Shown: positions 43,524 to 51,883 of the stretch, in pieces
Layout of the letters: every line of letters starts with the position of its first letter
How positions within the stretch are numbered: position 1 is the stretch's first letter
Source: Pseudomonadota bacterium
Lineage (GTDB): Bacteria; Pseudomonadota; Gammaproteobacteria; Burkholderiales; Sulfuriferulaceae
DNA: 64,000 nucleotides
Direction: 5' to 3'
Assembly (NCBI GenBank): GCA_021845925.1
Contig: JAJZUW010000005.1
Location: 66,232 to 130,231 of the forward strand
The notes under the pieces: generated by a model
Seen by the model: only the letters and a program-made list of their open reading frames with translations
Database searches by the model: none
What the model was told of the DNA's origin: nothing
Program-made: the position numbers and the translations under genes

Positions 43524-44603
43524 ATGCGTCGCATTCGGGTCATGATTGTTGATGATTCTGCGGTTGTGCGCCAGTTTCTGGCAGCCACGCTGGCACAGGA
43601 CCCGGAAATCGAGGTGGTGGGAACAGCGGCCGATCCTTTGTTTGCCCAGGCCAAGCTTGCCCAGATGAAACCCGACGTCATGGTTCTGGATGTTGAAATG
43701 CCGCGGATGGATGGCATTACTTTCCTGCGTCAGCTGATGGCAGATAATCCGGTGCCAGTGGTCATCTGTTCCACCTTGACCGAAAAGGGCGCACAGACCA
43801 CTCTGGACGCATTGGCTGCGGGCGCGGTCTCCGTGGTGACCAAGCCAAGGACAGGGTTGAAGGACTTTTTGCAGGATGCTTCCGAAAGTCTGGTGCAGAC
43901 CGTCAAGGCGGCATCTCTGGCCAATGTGAAACGACTGCAGGCGGTGGCTGCCGTGGTGCCGAAGGTGGCGCCCAAACTGACGGCTGATGTGATCCTGCCA
44001 GTCGCTGGGGAGTCTGCCATGGCGACAACAACGGAAACGGTCGTCGCAATTGGCACTTCGACTGGTGGCACACAGGCACTGGAGATTTTGCTGACCCGTT
44101 TGCCAAGAATGTGTCCGGGTATCGTGATCGTGCAGCATATGCCGGAAAAATTTACCGAAGCATTTGCCCAGCGTCTGGATGGTCTTTGCGAGATTGTCGT
44201 GCGCGAGGCGCGCCATGGCGACCGTGTGGTTCGTGGTCAGGCGTTGATCGCCCCTGGTGGCCGTCATATGGTGCTCAAACGCAGTGGTGCGCAATATTTT
44301 GTCGAAGTGCTGGACGGGCCGCTGGTGAATCGTCACCGACCTTCGGTTGACGTGTTGTTCCGCTCGGTTGCCAGCTTTGCCGGATCGAATGCACTGGGAA
44401 TCATCATGACTGGCATGGGCGACGATGGCGCGCGCGGTCTGAAGGAGATGCGCGATGCCGGAGCGCATACCATTGCCCAGGATGAAGCCAGTTGCGTTGT
44501 GTATGGCATGCCAAAGGAGGCCGTCAGGCTGGATGCGGCCGAACGGATCATGTCTCTGACAGACCTGCCGGCAGCGATTGTGGCTGCCGGCAGATTGCGC
44601 TGA
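43524..44603 (+). CDS. cheB: Protein-glutamate methylesterase CheB
   Basis: CheB removes receptor methyl groups. The 359-residue product has a receiver domain ([12 protein letters not shown]; phospho-acceptor in [12 protein letters not shown]), a linker with alanine-rich sequence, and the catalytic domain with [11 protein letters not shown] (Ser), [12 protein letters not shown] (His) and [13 protein letters not shown] (Asp). ATG 43524 follows GGAG; ATG 43500 is less likely because it overlaps cheD without a ribosome site. It ends the chemotaxis run, with only 21 bases before a convergent gene and no hairpin terminator seen. Confidence 0.96.
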   Translation: MRRIRVMIVDDSAVVRQFLAATLAQDPEIEVVGTAADPLFAQAKLAQMKPDVMVLDVEMPRMDGITFLRQLMADNPVPVVICSTLTEKGAQTTLDALAAGAVSVVTKPRTGLKDFLQDASESLVQTVKAASLANVKRLQAVAAVVPKVAPKLTADVILPVAGESAMATTTETVVAIGTSTGGTQALEILLTRLPRMCPGIVIVQHMPEKFTEAFAQRLDGLCEIVVREARHGDRVVRGQALIAPGGRHMVLKRSGAQYFVEVLDGPLVNRHRPSVDVLFRSVASFAGSNALGIIMTGMGDDGARGLKEMRDAGAHTIAQDEASCVVYGMPKEAVRLDAAERIMSLTDLPAAIVAAGRLR

Positions 44604-44624
44604 CCGTTTGAATCCCGCTCGTTT

Positions 44625-45695
44625 TCAGCAGGCTGTCGAACTGGGATAATCGGTATAACCCTGACGGAAGTCAGCCAGTCCATAACCATAAAATGTTTCC
44701 GGATGCTGGGTATTGAGTGGTGTATTCTCCAGCAATCTGCGTGGCAGATCCGGATTGGCGATGAAATCCTTGCCAAATGCAACGGCATCGGCATTGCCGC
44801 TGTCCAGTTCGGCCTGGGCGGTGCTGGCGTTGAATCCTTCATTGGCAATCAGCACGCCACCGAAGCGTTTCTTCAGTTCCGGACTGATACGGTCATCGCC
44901 GAGACGTTCACGGGTGAACAGGAAAGCAATCTTGCGTTCGCCCAGTGCTGTTGCGACATGACCGAATGTGGCCAGGCGGTTGCTGTCGCCCATGTCATGG
45001 GCATCGCCGCGCGGTGCCAGATGCACGCCAACCCGGCCCGCACCCCAGATGCCGATGGCCGCATCAGTGACTTCCAGCAGCAGTCTGGCGCGATTTTCGA
45101 TGCTGCCACCGTACTGATCCTGACGCTGGTTGGTCCGGTCCTGCAGGAACTGGTCGAGCAGGTATCCGTTTGCAGCGTGGATTTCCACACCATCAAATCC
45201 TGCGTGCAGGGCATTGCGTGCGGCCTGCCGGTAAGCGTCGATGATGCCGGGGATTTCCGCCGTTTCCAGTGCACGCGGGGTAACAAAACTGCGTTGCGGA
45301 CGCAACAGGCTGACATGGCCGGAAGCTGCGATGGCGCTCGGCGCCACAGGCAAGGCGCCATCCAGGAAGAATGGATCGGAAATGCGTCCGACATGCCACA
45401 ATTGTGCAAAAATCCGGCCACCTGCGGCATGCACGGCACGCGTCACCAGTTGCCAGCCGGCCACCTGGTCCTGACTCCACAAACCCGGAGTGTCTGGATA
45501 GCCAACGCCCATTGGTGTCACGGAAGTGGCTTCATTGATGATCAGGCCGGCACTGGCTCGCTGGGCATAATATTCTGCCATCAGTGCGTTAGGTACGCGA
45601 CCCGCAGAAGCCCGGCAACGGGTCAGTGGTGACATGACGATCCGGTTGGGCAAATTCAGATCACCCAGTTGCAATGGTGTAAAGAGATCAGGCAT
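44625..45695 (-). CDS. nemA: Old Yellow Enzyme family alkene reductase (NemA/XenB type)
   Basis: This FMN flavoprotein reduces electrophilic alkenes, nitro esters or N-ethylmaleimide with NAD(P)H. The 356-residue product has the FMN-site start LFTPLQLGDLNLPNRIVMSP, the substrate-binding His/Asn region VEIHAANGYLLDQFLQDRTN and the C-terminal GYTDYP. RBS AAGGAG precedes ATG 45695. An operator-like palindrome overlaps its promoter, indicating induction by release of a repressor. No adjacent repressor gene is present, unlike nemRA in E. coli. Confidence 0.93.
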   Translation of the reverse strand: MPDLFTPLQLGDLNLPNRIVMSPLTRCRASAGRVPNALMAEYYAQRASAGLIINEATSVTPMGVGYPDTPGLWSQDQVAGWQLVTRAVHAAGGRIFAQLWHVGRISDPFFLDGALPVAPSAIAASGHVSLLRPQRSFVTPRALETAEIPGIIDAYRQAARNALHAGFDGVEIHAANGYLLDQFLQDRTNQRQDQYGGSIENRARLLLEVTDAAIGIWGAGRVGVHLAPRGDAHDMGDSNRLATFGHVATALGERKIAFLFTRERLGDDRISPELKKRFGGVLIANEGFNASTAQAELDSGNADAVAFGKDFIANPDLPRRLLENTPLNTQHPETFYGYGLADFRQGYTDYPSSTAC

Positions 45696-45721
45696 CTTGC
45701 ACTCCTTGTGACGGAAAAATG

Positions 45722-45750
45722 GTTATAGTTAAAACTATAACGACCGTCAT
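45722..45750 (-). promoter_or_regulatory. Promoter and palindromic operator of the OYE reductase gene
   Basis: A perfect inverted repeat GTTATAGTT-AA-AACTATAAC covers 45722-45741. On the minus strand it overlaps a promoter with -35 ATGACG (45750-45745), a 17-base spacer and -10 TATAAC (45727-45722). A dimeric repressor bound here would block RNA polymerase. The repressor family cannot be told from the site alone. Confidence 0.72.
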
Positions 45751-45810
45751 TATTCTAGGCGTTATTTGCCGATCGTCAAGTCCTGGCTGCCCGTTTGGCC
45801 CCGAGCAGGA

Positions 45811-46263
45811 TCAGAAACGGAAATGCAGACCAACGGAGGCCAGATTTTCGCCTTCGTGGGTATTGTTGGCGTCTTCGGTGGCGAGGAACAGGTTGTCCGC
45901 CAACCGGATACCCCAGTGCTGGCTGAGATGGTACTCGGCGCCGAAGCCGCCTGCCAGACCGCTTTTTCCCCAACCCGCGACCACACCGGCGCTGACGAAT
46001 ACGGGCATTTGTGGCAGTTGCGGAATGGTGATGAAATACATGCCGCTGACACTGAAATCAGGACCGGGCTTCGTCGTGGGTTCCTCATGGCCATGCCAGT
46101 CGGACAGTGCCTGAACGCCAAACTGGTTCCAGCGGTAGTCAACCGAGGCATATGCCGAACCGGGACGAAACAGGTAGCCACCACCAATATTCCATTCGTC
46201 AGCATGGGCGAGGCTGGCTACGAGGGCCAGGAAACATCCGGCCAGTGTACGTTGAAGTGTCAT
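45811..46263 (-). CDS. Small outer-membrane beta-barrel protein
   Basis: The 150-residue product starts at ATG 46263 (MTLQRTLAGCFLALVASLAH) with a signal peptide cleaved near AHA, then alternating hydrophobic/polar strands rich in aromatic residues and glycine, ending in the C-terminal phenylalanine HFRF typical of outer-membrane barrels. Pieces such as GAEYHLSQHWGIRLADNLF resemble the OmpW/OmpA-like small barrels. I see no PagL catalytic signature. Function unknown. Confidence 0.72.
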   Translation of the reverse strand: MTLQRTLAGCFLALVASLAHADEWNIGGGYLFRPGSAYASVDYRWNQFGVQALSDWHGHEEPTTKPGPDFSVSGMYFITIPQLPQMPVFVSAGVVAGWGKSGLAGGFGAEYHLSQHWGIRLADNLFLATEDANNTHEGENLASVGLHFRF

Positions 46264-46350
46264 CGTTCTCTGCAAAAAAACATCAATCGGGAAAACCGGC
46301 CGGGATGGCATCGGTCAGTGCGCGCGACATTATAACGCTTTGATACGGAA

Positions 46351-46496
46351 ACGTGCCGGATCTGTGGATTCCGCGACTACGCGCGGAATGACGGTGCAAT
46401 TTTTTCATCCCGCCATTCTGCGCCTTCCATTCCCGTCATTCTGCGCCTTCCATCCCCGTCATTCTGCGCGGAGCGAAGCGGAGTCGCAGAATCCAT
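46351..46496. repeat. Palindromic repeat cluster (same family as other arrays)
   Basis: One 49-bp-type unit (GCCGGATCTGTGGATTCCGCG followed by an imperfect palindrome ending in GGAATGACG; 46351-46393) is followed by about three copies of a 24-base unit containing CATTCTGCGCCTTCCAT and then an inverted repeat, ATTCTGCG with CGCAGAAT. No gene is supported between 46264 and 46560. Confidence 0.82.
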
Positions 46497-46560
46497 GCGT
46501 TTACCCTGGCTCATCAATGCCGCCCAGGTGTTCTGCCCGAAGACAGGGCACCTTGCCAGA

Positions 46561-47244
46561 CTAGCCGATCTGTTCCAGTTGTTCGGGCTGGTGCAGAATG
46601 ATATCCATGCCGTCAACCGAAATCAGTTGTTGCTGACTGAAGCGGGCCAGCAATCTGGAAAAGGTTTCCGGCCGGATGTCCAGCAGGTTGGCCACCGCCT
46701 GCTTGCTGGCTGGCAGGGTGGCCACTCTGCCGCGACGTTCCTGGCGTGACGGCAATCCCAGCAGAAAAATGGCCAGACGGCGTTCGCCCTGCTGCAGACT
46801 GATCCGGTCGATGTCGTTGATCAGGGTGTGCAGTTGTCGGCTCATGGATGCCAGCATGGCCATGGCTGCTGTTGGTCGCGTCAGCAGCAGGTTGCGAAAG
46901 GAGACGGAATCAAACGCGATCAGGCGGGAATCTTCCAGCGCATCGGCATAAACTGGATAAGCGCCCCCCATGAACATGACCGCTTCGGCAAACAGACGCT
47001 CGCGCTCCAGGATTTCGATGGTGTGTTCCTGGCCGCCTTCATTGAGCAGGTATAACCGCATCAGGCCAGACTTGAGCAGAAAAAAACGGTGGCCGGTCTC
47101 TCCCTTGCGGAACAGGAGCTCCCCGGCGGGCAAATCGATGCTGGCGGCTTTTTGCGCCAGCAGTTCCAGGGCATCCCGGTCCAGGCCGGAAAACAGCGGC
47201 AGCAGGCGGAAATCGCTGACTGACACAGGTCGAATGGAAGTCAT
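46561..47244 (-). CDS. Crp/Fnr-family transcription regulator, Dnr-like
   Basis: The 227-residue regulator has a cyclic-nucleotide-binding-fold sensor (LFSGLDRDALELLAQKAASI; GELLFRKGETGHRFFLLKSG) and a C-terminal helix-turn-helix (LPASKQAVANLLDIRPETFS, then RLLARF). The recognition helix ends ETFSRLL, as in FNR/DNR proteins that bind TTGAT-N4-ATCAA. The N-terminal cysteine cluster of FNR is absent, so an oxygen-sensitive Fe-S sensor is unlikely; a haem/NO sensor like DNR is the closest idea. ATG 47244 was preferred because GGAA sits 8 bases upstream. It is divergent from the operon at 47468, whose promoter has a matching box. Confidence 0.85.
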   Translation of the reverse strand: MTSIRPVSVSDFRLLPLFSGLDRDALELLAQKAASIDLPAGELLFRKGETGHRFFLLKSGLMRLYLLNEGGQEHTIEILERERLFAEAVMFMGGAYPVYADALEDSRLIAFDSVSFRNLLLTRPTAAMAMLASMSRQLHTLINDIDRISLQQGERRLAIFLLGLPSRQERRGRVATLPASKQAVANLLDIRPETFSRLLARFSQQQLISVDGMDIILHQPEQLEQIG

Positions 47245-47395
47245 GGGCATATTCCGGTTAACAGAGCGTTTACCAGCGAAACAGGGTTGAGAGCGACGCA
47301 TCCGGTGTCAGACACCGTTCAGACGCTGCATTCCGGCTTGTCTTGTGCTGGTTTTTGCGGATATTGCGCGGTTGGTCTGCGAATTTCGGGCAGTC

Positions 47396-47437
47396 TTGAT
47401 CCAGGTCAATGTCTGTGTTGTTTGGCAGGACTAACAT
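47396..47437 (+). promoter_or_regulatory. FNR/DNR-type box and -10 for the 47468 operon
   Basis: TTGAT-CCAG-GTCAA (47396-47409) matches TTGAT-N4-ATCAA with one mismatch. A -10-like TAACAT (47432-47437) places the transcription start near 47444, so the box centre lies at about -41.5, the classic position for activation by an FNR/DNR dimer. The recognition helix of the neighbouring regulator agrees. Confidence 0.72.
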
Positions 47438-47467
47438 GACTCCATCCACATCATCGGGAGAATGCAA

Positions 47468-47863
47468 ATGCACAAGCGAAACAGGTGGTTTGTAACGGCC
47501 GGTCTGGTGTATGGCTTGCTGGGTGGTGCAATTGCACTGGTCATGCTGGTCAGGCCTGGCTGGATACCGGGTAATGTACCACGATTGCATGGTCACATCA
47601 TGCTGCTGGGATTCATCCTGATGGAAATCTACGGTATTGGCCTGCATGTCCTGCCACGTTTTTCCGGTCAGTCGCTGTATTCGGAACGGATGGCCGACTG
47701 GCAGTTCTGGCTGGCCAACCTGGGGCTGCCAGTCATGGCCGCCGGCTGGCTGGCAACGGCCGACTGGTTGATCGTGCTTGGCGGCAGTCTTCAGTATGCC
47801 GCCATCCTGCTGTTTGGCATCAACGTTGCGATGACGGTCAAACCCAAGGGACCCTGGAGGTAA
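47468..47863 (+). CDS. 4-TM membrane protein with H...HxLPRFxG motif (module A)
   Basis: The 131-residue inner-membrane protein has four hydrophobic segments: about residues 7-29, 40-62, 77-95 and 98-118. Between and within helix 2 lie histidines H38 and H40 (RLHGHIMLLGFILMEIYG) and the motif HVLPRFSG (H62-xx... at its end), reminiscent of haem-ligand patterns in NnrS and in haem-copper oxidase subunit I, though I would not assign either family. The same module recurs fused to a thioredoxin-like domain at 48321. ATG 47468 follows GGGAG at 7 bases. First gene of the operon under the FNR/DNR box. Confidence 0.8.
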   Translation: MHKRNRWFVTAGLVYGLLGGAIALVMLVRPGWIPGNVPRLHGHIMLLGFILMEIYGIGLHVLPRFSGQSLYSERMADWQFWLANLGLPVMAAGWLATADWLIVLGGSLQYAAILLFGINVAMTVKPKGPWR

Positions 47864-47865
47864 TC

Positions 47866-48309
47866 ATGAGTGAATACCGCGGTTGTGAATTACCGGAAGA
47901 TCTGTTCTATGATCTGGACTACATCTGGGTACGTCCGGAAGAAGATGGCCTCTGGACGATCGGCCTGACTGATCCGTCCCAGACCATGGCTGGCAAGATC
48001 CAGTATGTGTGGATCAAGGAAGCTGGCGTGCGACGTCAGCGCAAGAAGCCTCTGGCCAGGATTGAATCCGGCAAATGGGCTGGAGGCATTCCGGCACCCT
48101 GTGATGGCGTGATTGTGGAGCGTAACGAACTGGTGCTGGCGCGGCCAGGGCTGATCAACATCGATCCGTATCACGATGCCTGGCTGGTGCGTTGGAAACC
48201 CGACGATCCCAAGGCCATCACAGAACTGGCGACTGGTGCGGAAGCCCAGAAGGCGCTGGCTGCCTGGATAGACAAGTATGGGGTCCAGTGTATGCGTTGT
48301 CAGGAGTGA
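47866..48309 (+). CDS. Free-standing lipoyl-carrier protein (GcvH-like)
   Basis: The 147-residue protein is related to glycine cleavage H protein and to lipoate-binding proteins. The lipoyl loop is recognisable: IESGKWAGGIPAPCDGVIVE, where the lysine of ESGK corresponds to the lipoylated lysine of the ESVK motif, and the later INIDPYHDAWLVRWKPDD parallels the H-protein end. The C-terminus adds CMRC (VQCMRCQE), a possible redox or metal pair. No gcvT or gcvP is near. It sits 2 bases after module A and 11 before the fusion gene, so the lipoyl arm probably works with the redox domain; that is inference. Confidence 0.83.
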   Translation: MSEYRGCELPEDLFYDLDYIWVRPEEDGLWTIGLTDPSQTMAGKIQYVWIKEAGVRRQRKKPLARIESGKWAGGIPAPCDGVIVERNELVLARPGLINIDPYHDAWLVRWKPDDPKAITELATGAEAQKALAAWIDKYGVQCMRCQE

Positions 48310-48320
48310 GGAGACAGACC

Positions 48321-49007
48321 ATGAAAGTCGAACTGCTGGTTTCGGAATGGTGCGGCAGTTGTCGTGAAGCCGAACGGGTGTGGCGTCAGGTGGCCACGGA
48401 ACGCGACATCGAATTCTCGGTGCTGGACATGGTTCAGCCGGAAGGGCGTGAGCTTGTCAGCCGGTTACGTCTTAAAACGGTGCCTGCGCTGGTCATCGAC
48501 GGCGAACTGCGTGGTGCCGGTGTGCAACCGCTTGGTCTGGCGCGTGAATGGGTGGCGGCAGCACCAGTGCGGCAACAGAAGAGCATCCAGCCACCGTCCA
48601 TGCAGTTGTCCCTGGACAACCGCCTGTTCATTCTGTCCGCGGTTGCCTATCTGATGGCGGGCGGACTTGGTCTGGTGCTCAATGGCAGCCTGCTGAGTGA
48701 CGGCCCGGCCCGGCCGGTGGCCCTGCATTTTGTCACGATCGGCTTTTTTCTCATGTTGCTGTTCGGTCTGGCGGCCCATATGTTGCCCCGGTTCACTGGC
48801 AATCCGATACGCGCTGGTTGGCCGGTTTGGTTGCAACTGGGTTGTGCGCACCTCGGCTTGTGGTTGTATGCAGGCGGGTTCTGGCTGGGCTTGCCCTGGC
48901 TGGTCGCAACCGGCGGAACAGCGGTCTGGCTGGCCTTGGCCCTGTTTGCATGGCGTATCTGGCCGGTGTTGTGGCCGGTCAGCGAGCCTGGTCAGCAGCC
49001 GCACTGA
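48321..49007 (+). CDS. Thioredoxin-like domain fused to a second 4-TM H...HxLPRFxG module (module B)
   Basis: The 228-residue protein begins with a thioredoxin/glutaredoxin-like domain (MKVELLVSEWCGSCREAERV) whose active site is CGSC (C11-C14), with cis-proline context TVPALVIDG. From about residue 95 it becomes a four-helix membrane module that aligns with module A: LHFVTIGFFLMLLFGLAAHM followed by LPRFTG, then matching LGL, GG and LF positions. The redox domain would face the cytoplasm if the first helix runs inward. ATG 48321 follows GGAG. The operon probably ends here; the GGTTGC-C-GCAACC palindrome at 49024-49036 has no T run. Confidence 0.82.
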   Translation: MKVELLVSEWCGSCREAERVWRQVATERDIEFSVLDMVQPEGRELVSRLRLKTVPALVIDGELRGAGVQPLGLAREWVAAAPVRQQKSIQPPSMQLSLDNRLFILSAVAYLMAGGLGLVLNGSLLSDGPARPVALHFVTIGFFLMLLFGLAAHMLPRFTGNPIRAGWPVWLQLGCAHLGLWLYAGGFWLGLPWLVATGGTAVWLALALFAWRIWPVLWPVSEPGQQPH

Positions 49008-49142
49008 AACAGTGTCGGATTCGGGTTGCCGCAACCGGATAACCACATGACGCTGCCTGTTTTCTCGTATACTGTGCGCGGTGCAGGCTGATCCTGCCAT
49101 GGGCAGGAAGCCCCGCATGAATGACAGTAAACAGGGTGTGTG

Positions 49143-49616
49143 ATGACTGATGAAGCGATGACCGTCAGGATCTGGACGGATGGCGCGTGCAAGGGAAATC
49201 CCGGGCCGGGTGGCTGGGGTGTGGTGCTGGAAAGTGGCGAGCATCGCAAGGAGTTGTGTGGTGGCGAATTGATGACCACCAACAATCGTATGGAACTGAT
49301 GGCGGTGATCATGGCATTGCAGAGTCTGCGCCGGCGCTGCCGCGTCGAACTGCATGCCGATTCGCAATACGTGCTGAAAGGCATGACCGAGTGGATGGCC
49401 GGCTGGAAGAAGCGCGGCTGGAAAAGCAGCAGCAATGCACCGGTGAAGAATGTCGATCTCTGGCAGCAACTGGACACTCTGGCCGGCCAGCACGATATCA
49501 CCTGGCGCTGGGTCAAGGGTCATGCTGGCGAACCGGGCAATGAGCGAGCCGATCAGCTGGCCAACCAGGGGATCGACGAACTGTCTGCAACAACAGGGCG
49601 GATGCCATGCCAGTGA
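49143..49616 (+). CDS. rnhA: Ribonuclease HI
   Basis: RNase HI removes RNA from RNA-DNA hybrids. The 157-residue product has all catalytic acids: D in [18 protein letters not shown] in [12 protein letters not shown] in LHADSQYVL and D in [14 protein letters not shown] 49143 and ATG 49158 are alternative starts; the first gives a 5-residue N-terminal extension. A -10-like TATACT at 49068 has a poor -35. It overlaps the next gene. Confidence 0.96.
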   Translation: MTDEAMTVRIWTDGACKGNPGPGGWGVVLESGEHRKELCGGELMTTNNRMELMAVIMALQSLRRRCRVELHADSQYVLKGMTEWMAGWKKRGWKSSSNAPVKNVDLWQQLDTLAGQHDITWRWVKGHAGEPGNERADQLANQGIDELSATTGRMPCQ

Positions 49617-51514
49617 TGATTCTGGACCGCGTGTCGCTGGCGTACGGGCACGTTCCCCTGCTGGACGAGGTGTCATGGGTTATTGAACCCGGCAGTCGCA
49701 TTGGCCTGATCGGGCGCAATGGTGCTGGCAAATCAAGCCTGCTGCGAGTTCTCGCCGGAGATATCGTGCCGGATGACGGACAGGTGCGTCGCCAACCGGG
49801 CACCCGGCTGGCTTATGTGGCCCAGGAGCCGGTTCTGGATCCGGAGCACACGATTTACGAGGCAGTCGCGGAAGGGCTGGGCGATGTCAGCCGCATGCTG
49901 CTGTATTATCACCGGCTGACCCGCGAGCTGGCCGATCCACAGGCAGACCACGAAGGCTTGCTGGAGCGCATGCAGGAAGTGCAGACCAGTCTGGAGGCCA
50001 ATGATGGCTGGAGTCTGGGAGCGCGAATCGATGCCGTTCTGTCCAGACTGTCATTGCCAGCAGAAGAGCGTACCGGCAATCTGTCCGGCGGCCTGAAAAA
50101 GCGGGTTGCGCTGGCGCGAGCACTGGTCTCCGATCCGGCGTTGCTGTTGCTGGATGAACCGACCAACCACCTGGACCTGGATTCGATCGAATGGCTGGAA
50201 CAGCTGATTCGTGATTTTACCGGAGCCGTCGTTGTGATCACGCACGACCGGCGTTTTCTGGACCATGTCGCGCAACAGATCGTCGAGCTTGACCGCGGAA
50301 AACTGACAGCCTTTGAGGGTGGCTATGCCGCCTATCGTCGCCTGAAAGAACAGCAGCTGGCGGTTGAAGCGGTGGAACAGGCCAAATTCGACAAATTTCT
50401 GGCTCAGGAAGAAGTCTGGATCCGCAAAGGGGTGGAAGCCAGACGGACCCGCAATGAAGGGCGCGTGCGACGACTGGAACGCTTGCGCATCCAGCGCAGC
50501 GAGCGCCGCCAGCATCAGGGACAAGTCCAGCTGGCACTGGCTGCCGGCGAACGATCCGGAAAACTGGTTGCCGAACTGGAACACGTCAGCAAAAGTCTCG
50601 GTGGACGCATGCTGGTGCGTGATTTTTCGGCATCGATCCAGCGTGGCGACAAAGTGGGCCTGATCGGTCCGAATGGTGCCGGCAAAACCACGCTGATTCG
50701 CCTGATACTCGGCGAACTTGCCCCCGACAGTGGCACGGTACGTTTGGGAACGCGGCTGGAAGTGGCCTATTTCGACCAGTTTCGCACGCAACTGGACGAG
50801 GAGGCGACGCTGATCGATGTGATCAGTCCTGGCAGCGATCATGTCGAGATTGGTGGCCAGCGCAAGCACGTGATCAGCTATCTGGAAGATTTCCTGTTTG
50901 CGCCGGCGCGGGCCCGTTCACCGGTCAAATCCCTGTCCGGTGGCGAACGCAACCGCTTGCTGCTGGCGCGCCTGTTTGCGCGTCCGGCCAATCTGCTGGT
51001 GCTGGATGAGCCGACCAACGATCTGGATATCGATACTCTGGAATTGCTGGAATCCCTGTTGCAGGAATATGCCGGTACCGTATTGCTGGTCTCGCATGAC
51101 CGTGAATTTCTTGACCAGGTGGTTACTCAGGTGGTGGTCAGCGAAGGGGATGGGCAGTGGCGCGAATTCGTCGGCGGTTACGATGACTGGCTCGCCCAGC
51201 GCGGACGCATGGAGGCGTCCCGTCCGTCTGCCGGCACGACGACGGAACGCAAGCCGTCGTCAGCTGCATTGCCCGCCAGGCCTGACGCGCGCCGCAAATC
51301 CGGCGGTCGGAAACCGGTCAGTCTGGAGCAGGTGATGGAACAGATTGCTGGGCTCGAAGCCCGTCAGACTGACATTGCCAGACGGATGGCGGACAGCAGT
51401 CTGTACAGCGGTGATGCCAGTCAACGATTGGCCTTGCAGGAAGAATTGCGTCAGGTGGAGGCCGAAATGGAAGCCGCTCTCGCCTTGTGGGAATCACTTG
51501 AGTCGCCGGACTGA
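49607..51514 (+). CDS. uup: ABC-F family ATPase Uup
   Basis: ABC-F proteins act on the ribosome or nucleic-acid machinery rather than in transport; Uup is linked to transposon excision and ribosome function in E. coli. The 635-residue protein has two ATPase domains: Walker [10 protein letters not shown] and GPNGAGKTT, signatures LSGGLKKR and LSGGERNR, Walker [14 protein letters not shown] and [14 protein letters not shown] charged linker lies between them and a coiled-coil C-terminal domain (about residues 560-635) is typical of Uup. It overlaps the rnhA end by 10 bases. Confidence 0.94.
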   Translation: MPVMILDRVSLAYGHVPLLDEVSWVIEPGSRIGLIGRNGAGKSSLLRVLAGDIVPDDGQVRRQPGTRLAYVAQEPVLDPEHTIYEAVAEGLGDVSRMLLYYHRLTRELADPQADHEGLLERMQEVQTSLEANDGWSLGARIDAVLSRLSLPAEERTGNLSGGLKKRVALARALVSDPALLLLDEPTNHLDLDSIEWLEQLIRDFTGAVVVITHDRRFLDHVAQQIVELDRGKLTAFEGGYAAYRRLKEQQLAVEAVEQAKFDKFLAQEEVWIRKGVEARRTRNEGRVRRLERLRIQRSERRQHQGQVQLALAAGERSGKLVAELEHVSKSLGGRMLVRDFSASIQRGDKVGLIGPNGAGKTTLIRLILGELAPDSGTVRLGTRLEVAYFDQFRTQLDEEATLIDVISPGSDHVEIGGQRKHVISYLEDFLFAPARARSPVKSLSGGERNRLLLARLFARPANLLVLDEPTNDLDIDTLELLESLLQEYAGTVLLVSHDREFLDQVVTQVVVSEGDGQWREFVGGYDDWLAQRGRMEASRPSAGTTTERKPSSAALPARPDARRKSGGRKPVSLEQVMEQIAGLEARQTDIARRMADSSLYSGDASQRLALQEELRQVEAEMEAALALWESLESPD

Positions 51515-51558
51515 TTTCCAGGGTTGGCTCTGGCAGAATAGACACATGTCTGGACAGT

Positions 51559-51856
51559 GTCATTCCGCGCGCAGTCGCAAGGCACCGTCATTCCGCGCGC
51601 AGTCGCAAGGCACCGTCATTCCGCGCGCAGTCGCAAGGCACCGTCATTCCGCGCGCAGTCGCAAGGCACCGTCATTCCGCGCGCAGTCGCAAGGCACCGT
51701 CATTCCGCGCGCAGTCGCGGAATCCATGGAGTACCACCAATTGGCTGGATTCTGCGACTCCGCTTCGCTCCGCGCAGAATGACGAAGGGTTGGATGTTCC
51801 GTGCAGAATGATGCGATGAGGAGATATTCCGCGCGCAGTCGCGGAATCCATTTGAA
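51559..51856. repeat. Tandem repeat, 28 bp x 6, plus palindromic elements
   Basis: Six 28-base units, GTCATTCCGCGCGCAGTCGC plus AAGGCACC, begin at 51559, 51587, 51615, 51643, 51671 and 51699, the last running into GGAATCCA. Downstream lie the same family in single copies: GGATTCTGCG...CGCAGAATGACG (about 51748-51782) and ATTCCGCGCGCAGTCGCGGAAT (about 51824-51846). They fill the gap between uup and rne; no gene is supported between 51515 and 51952. Confidence 0.9.
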
Positions 51857-51883
51857 TACCTCGTTGTCGCGGAATCCCGGCGA

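Noticed and set aside
46351-46496. Insertion sequence remnant
   Set aside because: Inverted repeats are short hairpins belonging to the dispersed repeat family; no transposase fragment or target duplication is seen.
47866-48309. Glycine cleavage H protein working in glycine catabolism
   Set aside because: No gcvT or gcvP nearby and the gene is in an operon with redox and membrane modules under an FNR/DNR-type box.
49024-49036. Terminator after the module B gene
   Set aside because: The GGTTGC-C-GCAACC palindrome has a one-base loop and no T run.
51557-51811. Arg/Ser-rich protein over the 28-bp array
   Set aside because: Same artefact as above; three frames cycle through one 28-bp unit.
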